NCBI GenBank assembly: GCA_049451635.1
Contig: JBMTVT010000062.1
Coordinates: 1-12,535 of the forward strand
Direction of reading: 5' to 3'
DNA: 12,535 nt
DNA from: JBMTVT01 sp049451635
Lineage (GTDB): Bacteria > Bacteroidota > Bacteroidia > Flavobacteriales > Flavobacteriaceae
Under the pieces are notes generated by a model. It was given only the letters and a program-made list of their open reading frames with translations. It did not search any database and was not told the origin of the DNA. Made by a program: the position numbers and the translations under genes. Positions 1 to 6,767 of the stretch are shown piece after piece (position 1 is the stretch's first letter; the number at the start of each line of letters is the position of its first letter).

Positions 1-35
1 AAAAAGCGCAATCATTTATTTGATTGCGCTTTTTT
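1..35 (-). terminator. Intrinsic terminator of blh, overlapping its stop codon
   Basis: Perfect inverted repeat: a 14-nt arm at 1-14 pairs with 21-34 across a 6-nt loop (15-20), GC-rich in the middle (GCGCAATC/GATTGCGC) and flanked by A-runs and T-runs, so it would work in both directions. On the blh strand the first arm lies inside the last codons of the gene and the TGA stop (12-14) lies in the second arm, so gene end and terminator are fused. It may also serve a convergent gene outside the window. Confidence 0.85.
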
Positions 36-914
36 ATGTAAAAACATTTTATTTATAACTAGGGCATGAGGAAACGTAACAGCAGCAATAAAAGAAAAGA
101 AAATGGCATAAAACATTTTGTCATCTTTCAAAAGATAAAAAAGAATGCTGATACCTATTAATGACATAAACCAATAAGGTAGAGCCTTTATAAAATATTT
201 TAAAATGGTTTTGGTATTAAACTCTTTATAAATGAAAGAAACCTGCTCAAATAGAGAAGGAATGCTATGCCAAAAAATAAAGTAAATAGTAAAACCCCAA
301 ATTAGTGTTGATACGTTAAATATGATAGTGAAAATAACGAGATAAAATATTTCTTTTAAAAATAAAGCACGATAAGTTTTTGAAAAAATCATTACATAGG
401 TTGAAATAATCAAAAAAGTTACTAAAGTGCTTATGAATGAATATTCAACAATACTCTTTCGTATACTATAATTGGCAATAGATTCAATGATTTCTATAAC
501 TTCACTTGTGTTTAAAATAAATAAAATTTGCAAAACCAATAACCCATAAACGAAGTAAAAAATATTAAGAATGGATTTATGAAGATTAAGGTTTTTATTT
601 TCCATATGTTGCTCACCAAAATGAAAAGCACTAAAAGCAACAAAAAGTAATAATGCAAATAATGGTATAAAGTAAAAAACTGTTACAGCAATAAAAATAG
701 TTAATAAATATCTTGTCAATAACTTTAAATAGCTGTGTTTTTGTTTTGATTTTGATAAGGTGTTTAAAAGTAAAATATCATTAGACCCATGCAAGATTCC
801 AAAGGAAAAAATTAAAATAAAACCCAAAATCACTTCAATTGTCCCTGTTAAGTAGGAAGTAATCCATAAGCCTACAAAACTTAAGAATATTGAGATATTA
901 TATATTTTATGCAT
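12..914 (-). CDS. blh: Beta-carotene 15,15'-dioxygenase, Brp/Blh family
   Basis: Integral membrane enzyme that cleaves beta-carotene symmetrically into two retinal molecules, the chromophore of the neighbouring rhodopsin. The 300-residue protein is almost wholly hydrophobic with several predicted membrane helices, and carries the histidine-rich motifs expected of this non-haem iron family: HGSND at 42-46, HFGEQH at 98-103, WHSIP at 215-219 and FPHALV at 281-286. Length fits the family. It diverges from the proteorhodopsin gene across 111 bp. The start is chosen because a TAnnTTTG motif lies about 18 nt upstream and the next hydrophobic segment follows at once. Family assignment rests on recalled motifs and the adjacent rhodopsin; no cofactor data can be read from sequence. 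No carotenoid synthesis genes (crtEBIY, crtZ) are in the window, so beta-carotene must come from elsewhere in the genome. Confidence 0.93.
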   Translation of the reverse strand: MHKIYNISIFLSFVGLWITSYLTGTIEVILGFILIFSFGILHGSNDILLLNTLSKSKQKHSYLKLLTRYLLTIFIAVTVFYFIPLFALLLFVAFSAFHFGEQHMENKNLNLHKSILNIFYFVYGLLVLQILFILNTSEVIEIIESIANYSIRKSIVEYSFISTLVTFLIISTYVMIFSKTYRALFLKEIFYLVIFTIIFNVSTLIWGFTIYFIFWHSIPSLFEQVSFIYKEFNTKTILKYFIKALPYWFMSLIGISILFYLLKDDKMFYAIFFSFIAAVTFPHALVINKMFLHKKAQSNK

Positions 915-931
915 TGAAAATAAGTATTTGA

Positions 932-939
932 CAAAATTA
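932..939 (-). promoter_or_regulatory. Candidate -7 promoter element of blh
   Basis: On the minus strand this reads TAATTTTG, an exact match to the Bacteroidota TAnnTTTG consensus, 17 nt before the blh start codon. No clear TTTG -33 partner is visible, so this is a motif match only. Confidence 0.5.
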
Positions 940-985
940 TAGTAAAATAATTGATTAAATAGTAATTATTTTGTTTAATTTTTAT

Positions 986-993
986 TACATTTG
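986..993 (+). promoter_or_regulatory. Candidate -7 promoter element of the proteorhodopsin gene
   Basis: TACATTTG matches the Bacteroidota -7 consensus TAnnTTTG exactly and lies 32 nt before the start codon, giving a short leader of roughly 25 nt. The only nearby TTTG upstream (970-973) is closer than the usual spacing. The element is flanked by the arms GTTTAAT (973-979) and ATTAAAC (994-1000), a perfect 7-bp inverted repeat whose centres are 21 bp apart, about two helical turns, which could be an operator. Confidence 0.5.
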
Positions 994-1025
994 ATTAAAC
1001 TAAATTAATCATCTAAATAATTATT

Positions 1026-1754
1026 ATGAAAATTTTTTTATTATTGGACATTACGTCTAAACTGGATCCAACCGACTATGTTGGTTTTACTTTCTTTGTG
1101 GGCTGTATGGCTATGATGGCTGCATCAGCATTTTTCTTTTTATCTTTAAATCAGTTTGATAAAAAGTGGAGAACCTCTGTATTAGTTTCAGGACTAATTA
1201 CTTTCATTGCAGCTGTTCATTATTTCTACATGAGAGATTATTGGGCTGCAAACATGGAATCGCCTACATTCTTTAGATATGTAGATTGGATTTTAACGGT
1301 TCCATTAATGTGTGTTGAATTTTATTTAATTCTAAAAATTGCAGGGGCTAAAACTTCTTTAATGTGGAAGATGATAGGGTTATCTGTTATCATGTTAGTC
1401 ACAGGTTATTTTGGAGAAGCTGTTTTTACAGATCAAGCTGCTTTATGGGGTGCTATTTCTGGTGTAGCTTATTTCGTAATCGTTTATGAAATTTGGTTAG
1501 GAAGTGCCAAAAAGTTAGCAGTTGCTGCTGGTGGAGATGTATTAAAAGCACATAAAATATTGTGTTGGTTTGTGCTAGTTGGTTGGGCTATCTATCCATT
1601 AGGTTACATGATGGGTACTGATGGTTGGTACAATAGTATGATTCCTGCTGGTAATATTGATGTGGCTTACAACATTGCAGACGCCATAAATAAAATTGGT
1701 TTCGGTTTAGTAATCTACTCATTAGCTGTTAAAAAGCAAGATGTGAATGCCTAA
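1026..1754 (+). CDS. Proteorhodopsin, green-type light-driven proton pump
   Basis: Seven-helix retinal protein of the inner membrane that exports protons in light. Diagnostic residues, numbered on this 242-residue protein: H65 (counter-ion partner), D87 (proton acceptor), T91 and E98 (proton donor), giving the DTE motif of outward proton pumps rather than NDQ (sodium) or NTQ (chloride); D219; and the Schiff-base lysine K223 in helix G. Residue 95, equivalent to the colour-tuning position 105 of the marine gammaproteobacterial pump, is Met, as in flavobacterial green-absorbing forms. G142 in the segment WGAIS aligns with W138 of bacteriorhodopsin (WWAIS) and with G156 of xanthorhodopsin, where Gly leaves a fenestration for a carotenoid antenna. 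The gene is single, with its own promoter motif upstream and terminator downstream, divergent from blh. Pump type is well supported; antenna use is inferred. Confidence 0.97.
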   Translation: MKIFLLLDITSKLDPTDYVGFTFFVGCMAMMAASAFFFLSLNQFDKKWRTSVLVSGLITFIAAVHYFYMRDYWAANMESPTFFRYVDWILTVPLMCVEFYLILKIAGAKTSLMWKMIGLSVIMLVTGYFGEAVFTDQAALWGAISGVAYFVIVYEIWLGSAKKLAVAAGGDVLKAHKILCWFVLVGWAIYPLGYMMGTDGWYNSMIPAGNIDVAYNIADAINKIGFGLVIYSLAVKKQDVNA

Positions 1755-1778
1755 ATAATAGAACAATTAATTATAAAG

Positions 1779-1806
1779 AAAACGCAACCATATTTGGTTG
1801 CGTTTT
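1779..1806 (+). terminator. Intrinsic terminator of the proteorhodopsin gene
   Basis: A 12-bp perfect stem (1779-1790 with 1795-1806; core ACGCAACCA/TGGTTGCGT), a 4-nt loop TATT and a following T-run to about 1809. It starts 24 nt after the proteorhodopsin stop codon and resembles the blh terminator in design. Confidence 0.92.
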
Positions 1807-1821
1807 TTTATTGGAATAAGT

Positions 1822-1829
1822 TACTTTTA
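1822..1829 (+). promoter_or_regulatory. Weak -7-like element before the rRNA methyltransferase gene
   Basis: TACTTTTA differs from TAnnTTTG only in the last base and lies 15 nt before the chosen start at 1845, just after the preceding terminator. The same TAnnTTTAC form occurs before the menI-like gene and before menD. Confidence 0.3.
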
Positions 1830-1844
1830 CTCCAAACAATAAAC

Positions 1845-3074
1845 ATGTCTTTTTCCAGCAAAATAAAATCAAATTACCAACCTAAGCGAATAGCGGTAAA
1901 ACTTAATGCGAAAGGAGAGCAGTTTGTTTTAAAGGGCCATCCATGGGTGTTTTCAAACAGTATAGTTAAAGTTAATAATGATTCGAAAACAGGAGATTTG
2001 GCCATTGTTTTTAGTAAAAATAAAAATAAAGTTATTGGCATAGGGTTGTACGATGCTGGTTCTCCAATTCGACTTAAAATCATTCATAATTCTGAAGAAA
2101 AAGTTGAGATCAATGCAGCTTTCTTTCATTTTAAAATAGAAGAAGCATTTGCATTAAGGCAACCACTTTTAAAAACCAACACCAATAGTTATCGTTTATT
2201 ATTTGGTGAAAATGATGGTTTCCCGGGGTTAATAGCCGATGTTTACGATAAAGTATTGGTTGTTAAATTGTATTCTGAAATTTGGCTTCCATACATTCAA
2301 ACAATCATTCCTAGTTTACAGCGAATTTCAAAAGTTGAAACCATCGTCATCAGGTTAAGTAGAAGTTTACAAAACTCAAGCAATCATCAATTAAAAGATG
2401 GTGATGTTGTTTTTGGTACTTTAAATAACGAAGTGGTAGAATTTGCAGAACATAACGTAAAATTTTCAGCTCATGTCATTAAAGGACATAAAACGGGTTA
2501 TTTTTTAGACCACCGTGCAAACAGAAAACAAGTAGGCGAGTGGAGTAAAGGCAAAACGGTTTTAGATGTATTTAGTTATGCTGGCGGATTTTCGGTACAT
2601 GCTTTATTTAACGGTGCTGAAGAAGTAACCAGCTTAGATATAAGCAAACAAGCGTTGGAAGTAGCCATCCAAAATGGAAAACTTAATACTTATACCGGTG
2701 TCCACAAAACCATTACCGGGGATGCTTTTAAGGAACTTCAACAATTAATTGAACATAAAAAAACCTTTGATGTTGTAGTAATTGACCCTCCAAGTTTTGC
2801 AAAACAAGCCTCAGAAATTGAATTGGCCAAAAAGAAATATGCACAGTTATCAGCTTTGGGTGAAAAGTTAACTGCAAAAAATGGGTTATTGGTATTAGCA
2901 TCCTGTTCTTCAAGAGTGCAAAGTCATGAGTTTTTTGATATAAATGAACAAGTTTTAGACGCTACTAAAAGATTGTATAGATTAATTTTGAAGACTTCCC
3001 ATGATATAGACCACCCCGTAACATTTCCCGAAGGAGCGTATTTAAAGTGTGGGTATTATAGATTTAAAGACTAA
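1845..3074 (+). CDS. rlmI: RlmI-like class I SAM-dependent 23S rRNA (cytosine-C5) methyltransferase
   Basis: Cytoplasmic enzyme of the RlmI/RlmO family, whose best-known member forms m5C in 23S rRNA. Numbering from the ATG at 1845 (409 residues): N-terminal PUA RNA-binding domain with GHPWVFSNSI at 31-40; the family motif KTGYFLDHRANR at 216-227; SAM-binding motif I VLDVFSYAGGFS at 239-250 followed by acidic LDIS at 264-267; motif IV DPPSFAK at 314-320; and SCSS at 353-356, whose Cys is the expected catalytic nucleophile. The frame is open further upstream to a TTG at 1794, but that start lies in the loop of the proteorhodopsin terminator, so the ATG at 1845 is preferred. Length agrees with E. 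coli RlmI (396 residues). The exact target base in this organism is inferred from the family. Confidence 0.88.
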   Translation: MSFSSKIKSNYQPKRIAVKLNAKGEQFVLKGHPWVFSNSIVKVNNDSKTGDLAIVFSKNKNKVIGIGLYDAGSPIRLKIIHNSEEKVEINAAFFHFKIEEAFALRQPLLKTNTNSYRLLFGENDGFPGLIADVYDKVLVVKLYSEIWLPYIQTIIPSLQRISKVETIVIRLSRSLQNSSNHQLKDGDVVFGTLNNEVVEFAEHNVKFSAHVIKGHKTGYFLDHRANRKQVGEWSKGKTVLDVFSYAGGFSVHALFNGAEEVTSLDISKQALEVAIQNGKLNTYTGVHKTITGDAFKELQQLIEHKKTFDVVVIDPPSFAKQASEIELAKKKYAQLSALGEKLTAKNGLLVLASCSSRVQSHEFFDINEQVLDATKRLYRLILKTSHDIDHPVTFPEGAYLKCGYYRFKD

Positions 3075-3078
3075 AAAG

Positions 3079-3096
3079 TATTATGCATGCATAATA
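3079..3096. promoter_or_regulatory. 18-bp perfect palindrome upstream of the NMO-like gene (candidate operator)
   Basis: TATTATGCATGCATAATA is a perfect palindrome starting 5 nt after the upstream stop codon. It abuts AATATTTG (3093-3100) and TATATTTA (3101-3108), near matches to the -7 consensus, 29 and 21 nt before the start at 3130. This position suits a dimeric repressor or activator. The stem lacks the T-run expected of a terminator. Confidence 0.5.
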
Positions 3097-3129
3097 TTTG
3101 TATATTTAAGCTTTAAAAATTAAAATAAA

Positions 3130-4077
3130 ATGCAAACCGAACTCACCAACTTACTCAATATAAAATATCCAATAATTATGGCACCTATGTTTTTAGTTTC
3201 CAACGTAGCCATGGTTAAAGAAGCTATGAATAGTGGCATAGCGGGATGCATACCTGCATTAAACTATAGAACTTTAGACGAACTGAAAATAGCTATAAAA
3301 GAATTAAAAGCAGCGAAACCCGAAGGAGGCTCATTTGGATTTAATCTAATAGTCAACAAATCGAATATAAAGTATAGAGGACAATTAGAAGTTTTATGTG
3401 AAGAGGGATGTGATTTTATTATTACCTCATTAGGAAGCCCTGAGGAAACTATAAAACAAGCGCATAAAGTAGGTATTAAAGTATTTTGTGACGTTGTAGA
3501 TTTAAAATTTGCGAAAAAAGTTGAGAGCTTGGGTGCCGATGCCATAATTGCTGTAAACAATCAAGCAGGAGGGCATAGAGGTCATTTGTCTCCAGAAAAA
3601 CTAATAAAAGACCTTAGTGCAAACTGTAGTATTCCAATAATTTCAGCAGGTGGTGTAGGGTGTAAAGCCGATATTGATAAAATGATAAGTTTTGGTGCTG
3701 ATGGTGTTTCAGTTGGGAGTCCATTCATAGCATCAGTAGAAGCCAATGTTACTGAAGACTACAAGCAGGCTTGTGTTGATTATGGAGCTGATGATATTGT
3801 GATGACAGAGCGTATTTCAGGAACACCTTGTACTGTAATTAATACTCCATATGTTCAAAAAATAGGAACTAAGCAAACCTGGTTGGAATCTATTTTGAAT
3901 AAGAACAAGAAATTAAAAAAGTGGGTTAAAATGATTCGCTTTTCAATAGGTATGAATGCTACTAAAAATGCAGCTACAAAAGCAACTTATAAAACCTTAT
4001 GGGTTGCAGGGCCAAGTATAGGGTATACGGATAAAATTTTACCCACAAAAGATATCATTAAGCGTTTAATTAGTTAA
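3130..4077 (+). CDS. Nitronate monooxygenase-like FMN-dependent TIM-barrel oxidoreductase
   Basis: A 315-residue flavoprotein of the nitronate monooxygenase / 2-nitropropane dioxygenase family, expected in the cytoplasm. Visible marks: N-terminal barrel strand PIIMAPM (14-20), the QAGGHRG motif (145-151) with H149 in the position of the family's catalytic histidine, and the FMN-phosphate-binding segments ISAGGVG (171-177) and GADGVSVGS (189-197). The C-terminal ~100 residues are basic and helical and complete the usual length. True substrates of this family vary widely (propionate 3-nitronate, quinones, enoyl-ACP in FabK), so only the class is assigned. It stands alone with a palindromic site in front, and its stop codon directly abuts the stop of the convergent YfiM-like gene. 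Confidence 0.85.
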   Translation: MQTELTNLLNIKYPIIMAPMFLVSNVAMVKEAMNSGIAGCIPALNYRTLDELKIAIKELKAAKPEGGSFGFNLIVNKSNIKYRGQLEVLCEEGCDFIITSLGSPEETIKQAHKVGIKVFCDVVDLKFAKKVESLGADAIIAVNNQAGGHRGHLSPEKLIKDLSANCSIPIISAGGVGCKADIDKMISFGADGVSVGSPFIASVEANVTEDYKQACVDYGADDIVMTERISGTPCTVINTPYVQKIGTKQTWLESILNKNKKLKKWVKMIRFSIGMNATKNAATKATYKTLWVAGPSIGYTDKILPTKDIIKRLIS

Positions 4078-4425
4078 CTAACGCAATGTTTTATTATTTT
4101 CTTGTTTGTTCTTGCCAACAAATAAGCTAATAGTTGTACTAACAACTAAGCCACCTGTTGTGGTCGCGACCCATTCTCCAGTATCAAATTTGCTGTCATC
4201 CTTAGTGCTATCGTAAACTTCTTTTGCAAAACCTGCAAGAGTTGAAACGCCTAAACTATACCAAAAGGCCTTTTTCTTGTTTTTTGTAGTTTTAAAAACA
4301 ATGTTGTAAGTTACCCCCGATATAATTGCACCAGCAGTAAGGTGTATTTTATCATCAGTAGATGAGAACTGAGCGCTACTTAAGCTAGTAATAAACAAAG
4401 CTAAAATGGTTAGTATCTTCTTCAT
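4078..4425 (-). CDS. Small exported YfiM-like (DUF2279-type) protein
   Basis: A 115-residue protein with a typical signal peptide: lysines at 2-3, a hydrophobic core at 4-14, and a likely cut after SSA at 16-18. There is no lipobox cysteine, so it is probably periplasmic or outer-membrane associated. The mature part shows DKIHLTAGAIISG (25-37), KKAFWYSLGVSTLAGFAKEVYD (52-72 region, quoted in part), then DTGEWVATTTGGL (81-93). This arrangement of a His-containing glycine-rich helix, KEVYD and a C-terminal hydrophobic helix resembles YfiM/DUF2279 proteins, judged from memory of the family; function is unknown. It is convergent with the NMO-like gene with zero bases between stop codons, and lies 61 nt downstream of the acetyltransferase pseudogene, so the two may once have been co-transcribed. 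Confidence 0.7.
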   Translation of the reverse strand: MKKILTILALFITSLSSAQFSSTDDKIHLTAGAIISGVTYNIVFKTTKNKKKAFWYSLGVSTLAGFAKEVYDSTKDDSKFDTGEWVATTTGGLVVSTTISLFVGKNKQENNKTLR

Positions 4426-4486
4426 CTGTTATTATTCAATTGTTTTTCAATGGTCAGATTGAATGCCAAATTATTATTTCCAGTTT

Positions 4487-5062
4487 TTAATGCAGTTCTT
4501 TAAAAATTTTTAATCTAATTTTTTCCCATTCCTCTTTTAAAATACCATAGCAACAAGTATTGCGTTTAAAGCCATCTAGCATTAAAGTATCTTTTCTTAA
4601 AACGCCTTCAAGCTTACCGCCAATTTTTTCGACAGACTTCCTTGATCGAATGTTTCTTTTATTAACACGAAAGGCTACTTTATCAAAATTTAAAGTCTCT
4701 AAGGCATATTGTAGCATTAAAAACTTCATGTTTTTATTTAAACCTGTACCCTGAAATTCCCTACCAATAGATGTAGATCCAATTTCGAGCACTTTGTTTT
4801 TCTAGCTTATATTTATAAAGCGTGTTGTGCTAGCTTAAGTATTTTATTGTTTATCAAAAATAATAAAAGCCAAGGCATTTTCATGGTAATAATTATCAAT
4901 TGCAATTTCCACATAATTTTTTAAGTCTTTGGGAGTGTCTATTTTTGATGGTGAATACTGTACTAATTTTTTTTGATTAGCAATTTGACACAATTGTTTA
5001 TAATTACCTAAATATAAAGGAGACAATCTTACACGTTGGTTTTCAAGGGTTGGAGATTTCAT
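4487..5062 (-). pseudogene. GNAT acetyltransferase (RimJ/RimL type) inactivated by three nonsense codons
   Basis: A 192-codon reading frame that keeps one phase from the ATG at 5062 to the TAA at 4487 but is interrupted by TAA (4844-4846), TAA (4835-4837) and TAG (4802-4804). The first 72 codons give the N-terminal half (starting MKSPTLENQRVRLSPL). The 14 sense codons between the outer stops still read NT, ASTTRFINIS in register, and the remainder continues KNKVLEIGSTSIGREFQGTG, then NKRNIRSRKSVEKIGGKLEG, the acetyl-CoA-binding and C-terminal parts of GNAT proteins. Recalled homologues read roughly CTRFMNINWKNKVLEIGST, so the TAG replaces a Trp codon and the second TAA probably a Tyr codon. 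Because there is no indel and three separate substitutions, sequencing error is unlikely. A protein restarted at GTG 4792 would lack the N-terminal fold and is unlikely to work. Confidence 0.9.
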
Positions 5063-5123
5063 AAATTTTGAATATGAATGCTTTTAAAAACTCATGGTTA
5101 AGTCTAATTAATTACACAGGCAT

Positions 5124-5146
5124 TTTGTACTTTTACAAACGCGTTT
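5124..5146. promoter_or_regulatory. Candidate promoter/operator of the menI-menF unit
   Basis: TACTTTTA (5128-5135), one base off the -7 consensus, lies 28 nt before the menI-like start. It is covered by an inverted repeat TTTGTA (5124-5129) / TACAAA (5134-5139), which overlaps a second perfect 10-bp palindrome AAACGCGTTT (5137-5146). The nested symmetry suggests a regulator site, though short AT-rich palindromes also arise by chance. Confidence 0.35.
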
Positions 5147-5163
5147 AAAAATACAGTATTTCT

Positions 5164-5586
5164 ATGCAATTATCTAAAGAAAAGGTTTTAAAACAGGCAA
5201 ACAAAGTATGTAAAAACACCTTAATGGAAACCTTAAAAATTGAAATGGTAGATTTTGGTGATGATTTTTTAGTCGCTCGAATGCCCGTAAACTCTAGAGT
5301 ACACCAACCAGATGGTGTTTTGCACGGCGGTGCTACCGCTGCCTTGGCAGAAAGTGTAGGTAGTTTTACAAGTCATATTTTTATTGATACTGAAAAATTT
5401 TTTGTTAGAGGTATTGAAATCACTGCCAACCATTTAAAAAGTGTTACAGATGGCTTTGTTTATGCTAAAGCCACGTTTTTACATAAAGGTAAAACCACTC
5501 AATTATTGGATATTCGAGTAACAGATGATGCCAATAATTTAATTTCTGTTTGCAGACTATCTACCATTTCATTACCTAAAAAATAA
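5164..5586 (+). CDS. menI: Hotdog-fold thioesterase, likely 1,4-dihydroxy-2-naphthoyl-CoA hydrolase
   Basis: A 140-residue PaaI/YdiI-type hotdog thioesterase. In the menaquinone pathway MenI releases CoA from DHNA-CoA before prenylation by MenA. The active-site segment HQPDGVLHGGATAALAESVGS spans 47-67, with Q48, H54 and E63 at the same numbers as the key residues of E. coli YdiI/MenI as I recall them. Length is normal. The gene ends 2 nt before menF and is clearly co-transcribed with it, which is the main reason to prefer the menaquinone substrate over a phenylacetyl-CoA or general thioesterase role. The fold is certain; the substrate is inferred from context. Confidence 0.82.
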   Translation: MQLSKEKVLKQANKVCKNTLMETLKIEMVDFGDDFLVARMPVNSRVHQPDGVLHGGATAALAESVGSFTSHIFIDTEKFFVRGIEITANHLKSVTDGFVYAKATFLHKGKTTQLLDIRVTDDANNLISVCRLSTISLPKK

Positions 5587-5588
5587 GA

Positions 5589-6716
5589 ATGGACTCCGAA
5601 GATTTTTTTAAGCGTATTGAAACACAATACCAAAACCAATTACCTTTTGTAGTTTATAGAAAGCCTAATGGAAAGTCTGTTTCTGGCATGCTTCAAATAA
5701 ATAATGATTTGGTTTATACTGAAAATTTCAACGAACAAGGTTTTGTGTTTTCTCCTTTTAATGATTTGAAAAATAAGGTTTTAATCCCATCAAATATTTC
5801 AGAAAATATAGTTCTAGATAATTTCGTTATTGAAGAATTTACTATGCCACAGAAGGCAGGAATTTTTAAAAACATTTCTTTAGAATCAGATAAAGAATTC
5901 CATATGAACCTTATTAACAAAGGGGTTTTGGCCATTAAAAATAAAGAGTTTCAAAAGGTTGTATTATCCAGAAGAGAAGTTGTTGATCTAGAAGATGACC
6001 ATCCAATAAATATATATAAAAAACTCCTTAATCTATACAAATCGGCATTTGTGTATTGTTGGTATCACCCTAAAATTGGATTATGGTTAGGGGCTACTCC
6101 AGAGACTCTAATTAAAATTGAAAGTAATCGGTTTTCTATTATGGCCCTTGCAGGCACCCAAGATTATAAAGGCAAAATGGATGTTTCCTGGAAAAATAAA
6201 GAAATACAAGAGCAACAATTTGTTACAGATTTTATAGTTGAGAATTTAAAACCATGGGTTACCAATGTTAAAATATCTGATATTGAAACCGTTAAAGCCG
6301 GTAATTTACTGCATTTAAAAACCATAGTTTCAGCACAATTAAAACTAGAAACCCATTTAAGTCAAGTTATTGAGTCCTTACACCCAACACCTGCTGTTTG
6401 TGGGTTGCCAAAGGTTGCTGCCAAAAAATTCATTTTAAAACATGAAAATTATAAACGAGAATTTTATACAGGTTTTTTAGGGGAGCTAAATTTTGAAACC
6501 ATTGCAAAACCACGTTCAGGAAAAAGAAATATTGAAAATAGGGCTTATGCTGTAACCAAAAATAGCACGCAACTTTATGTTAATTTACGGTGTATGCAAC
6601 TTAAAAATAAGCAAGCTATCATTTATGTTGGTGGAGGTATAACCGAGAGTTCTGATGCTGAAAGAGAATGGCAGGAAACGGTTTCAAAATCTTTAGTAAT
6701 TAAAAACGTATTGTAA
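5589..6716 (+). CDS. menF: Isochorismate synthase
   Basis: Chorismate-binding enzyme converting chorismate to isochorismate, the first step of menaquinone synthesis. In the 375-residue protein the order of motifs is FQKVVLSRR (121-129, with K123 at the place of the general-base lysine), LWLGATPETLI (165-175), MALAGTQ (185-191), ALxGT-type core, LHPTPAVCGLPK (264-275), REFYTGFLGEL (290-300), YVNLRCMQ (330-337) and the C-terminal VGGGITESSDAEREWQET (347-364), which supplies Mg- and substrate-binding acidic residues. There is no glutamine-amidotransferase partner or anthranilate-type context; adjacency to menI and menD favours isochorismate synthase over the related salicylate or anthranilate enzymes. 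It lies 2 nt after the menI-like gene and 51 nt before menD. Confidence 0.93.
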   Translation: MDSEDFFKRIETQYQNQLPFVVYRKPNGKSVSGMLQINNDLVYTENFNEQGFVFSPFNDLKNKVLIPSNISENIVLDNFVIEEFTMPQKAGIFKNISLESDKEFHMNLINKGVLAIKNKEFQKVVLSRREVVDLEDDHPINIYKKLLNLYKSAFVYCWYHPKIGLWLGATPETLIKIESNRFSIMALAGTQDYKGKMDVSWKNKEIQEQQFVTDFIVENLKPWVTNVKISDIETVKAGNLLHLKTIVSAQLKLETHLSQVIESLHPTPAVCGLPKVAAKKFILKHENYKREFYTGFLGELNFETIAKPRSGKRNIENRAYAVTKNSTQLYVNLRCMQLKNKQAIIYVGGGITESSDAEREWQETVSKSLVIKNVL

Positions 6717-6740
6717 TTCGCTTAATAGCATCCTATTTTA

Positions 6741-6748
6741 TATTTTTA
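6741..6748 (+). promoter_or_regulatory. Weak -7-like element before menD
   Basis: TATTTTTA, one base off TAnnTTTG and followed by C like the elements at 1822 and 5128, lies 19 nt before the menD start, in the 51-nt gap after menF. It may give menD an internal promoter besides read-through from menI-menF. Confidence 0.3.
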
Positions 6749-6767
6749 CGCTAAGATTAATGAGTAC

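Noticed and set aside
1794..1844. N-terminal extension of the RlmI-like protein from TTG at 1794
   Set aside because: The TTG lies in the loop of the proteorhodopsin terminator and the added residues are not family-like; ATG at 1845 fits better.
4062..4084. Shared bidirectional terminator between the NMO-like and YfiM-like genes
   Set aside because: The outer arms GCGTT/AACGC pair only 5 bp around a TTAGTTAACTAA palindrome, with no good T-run; too weak to call.
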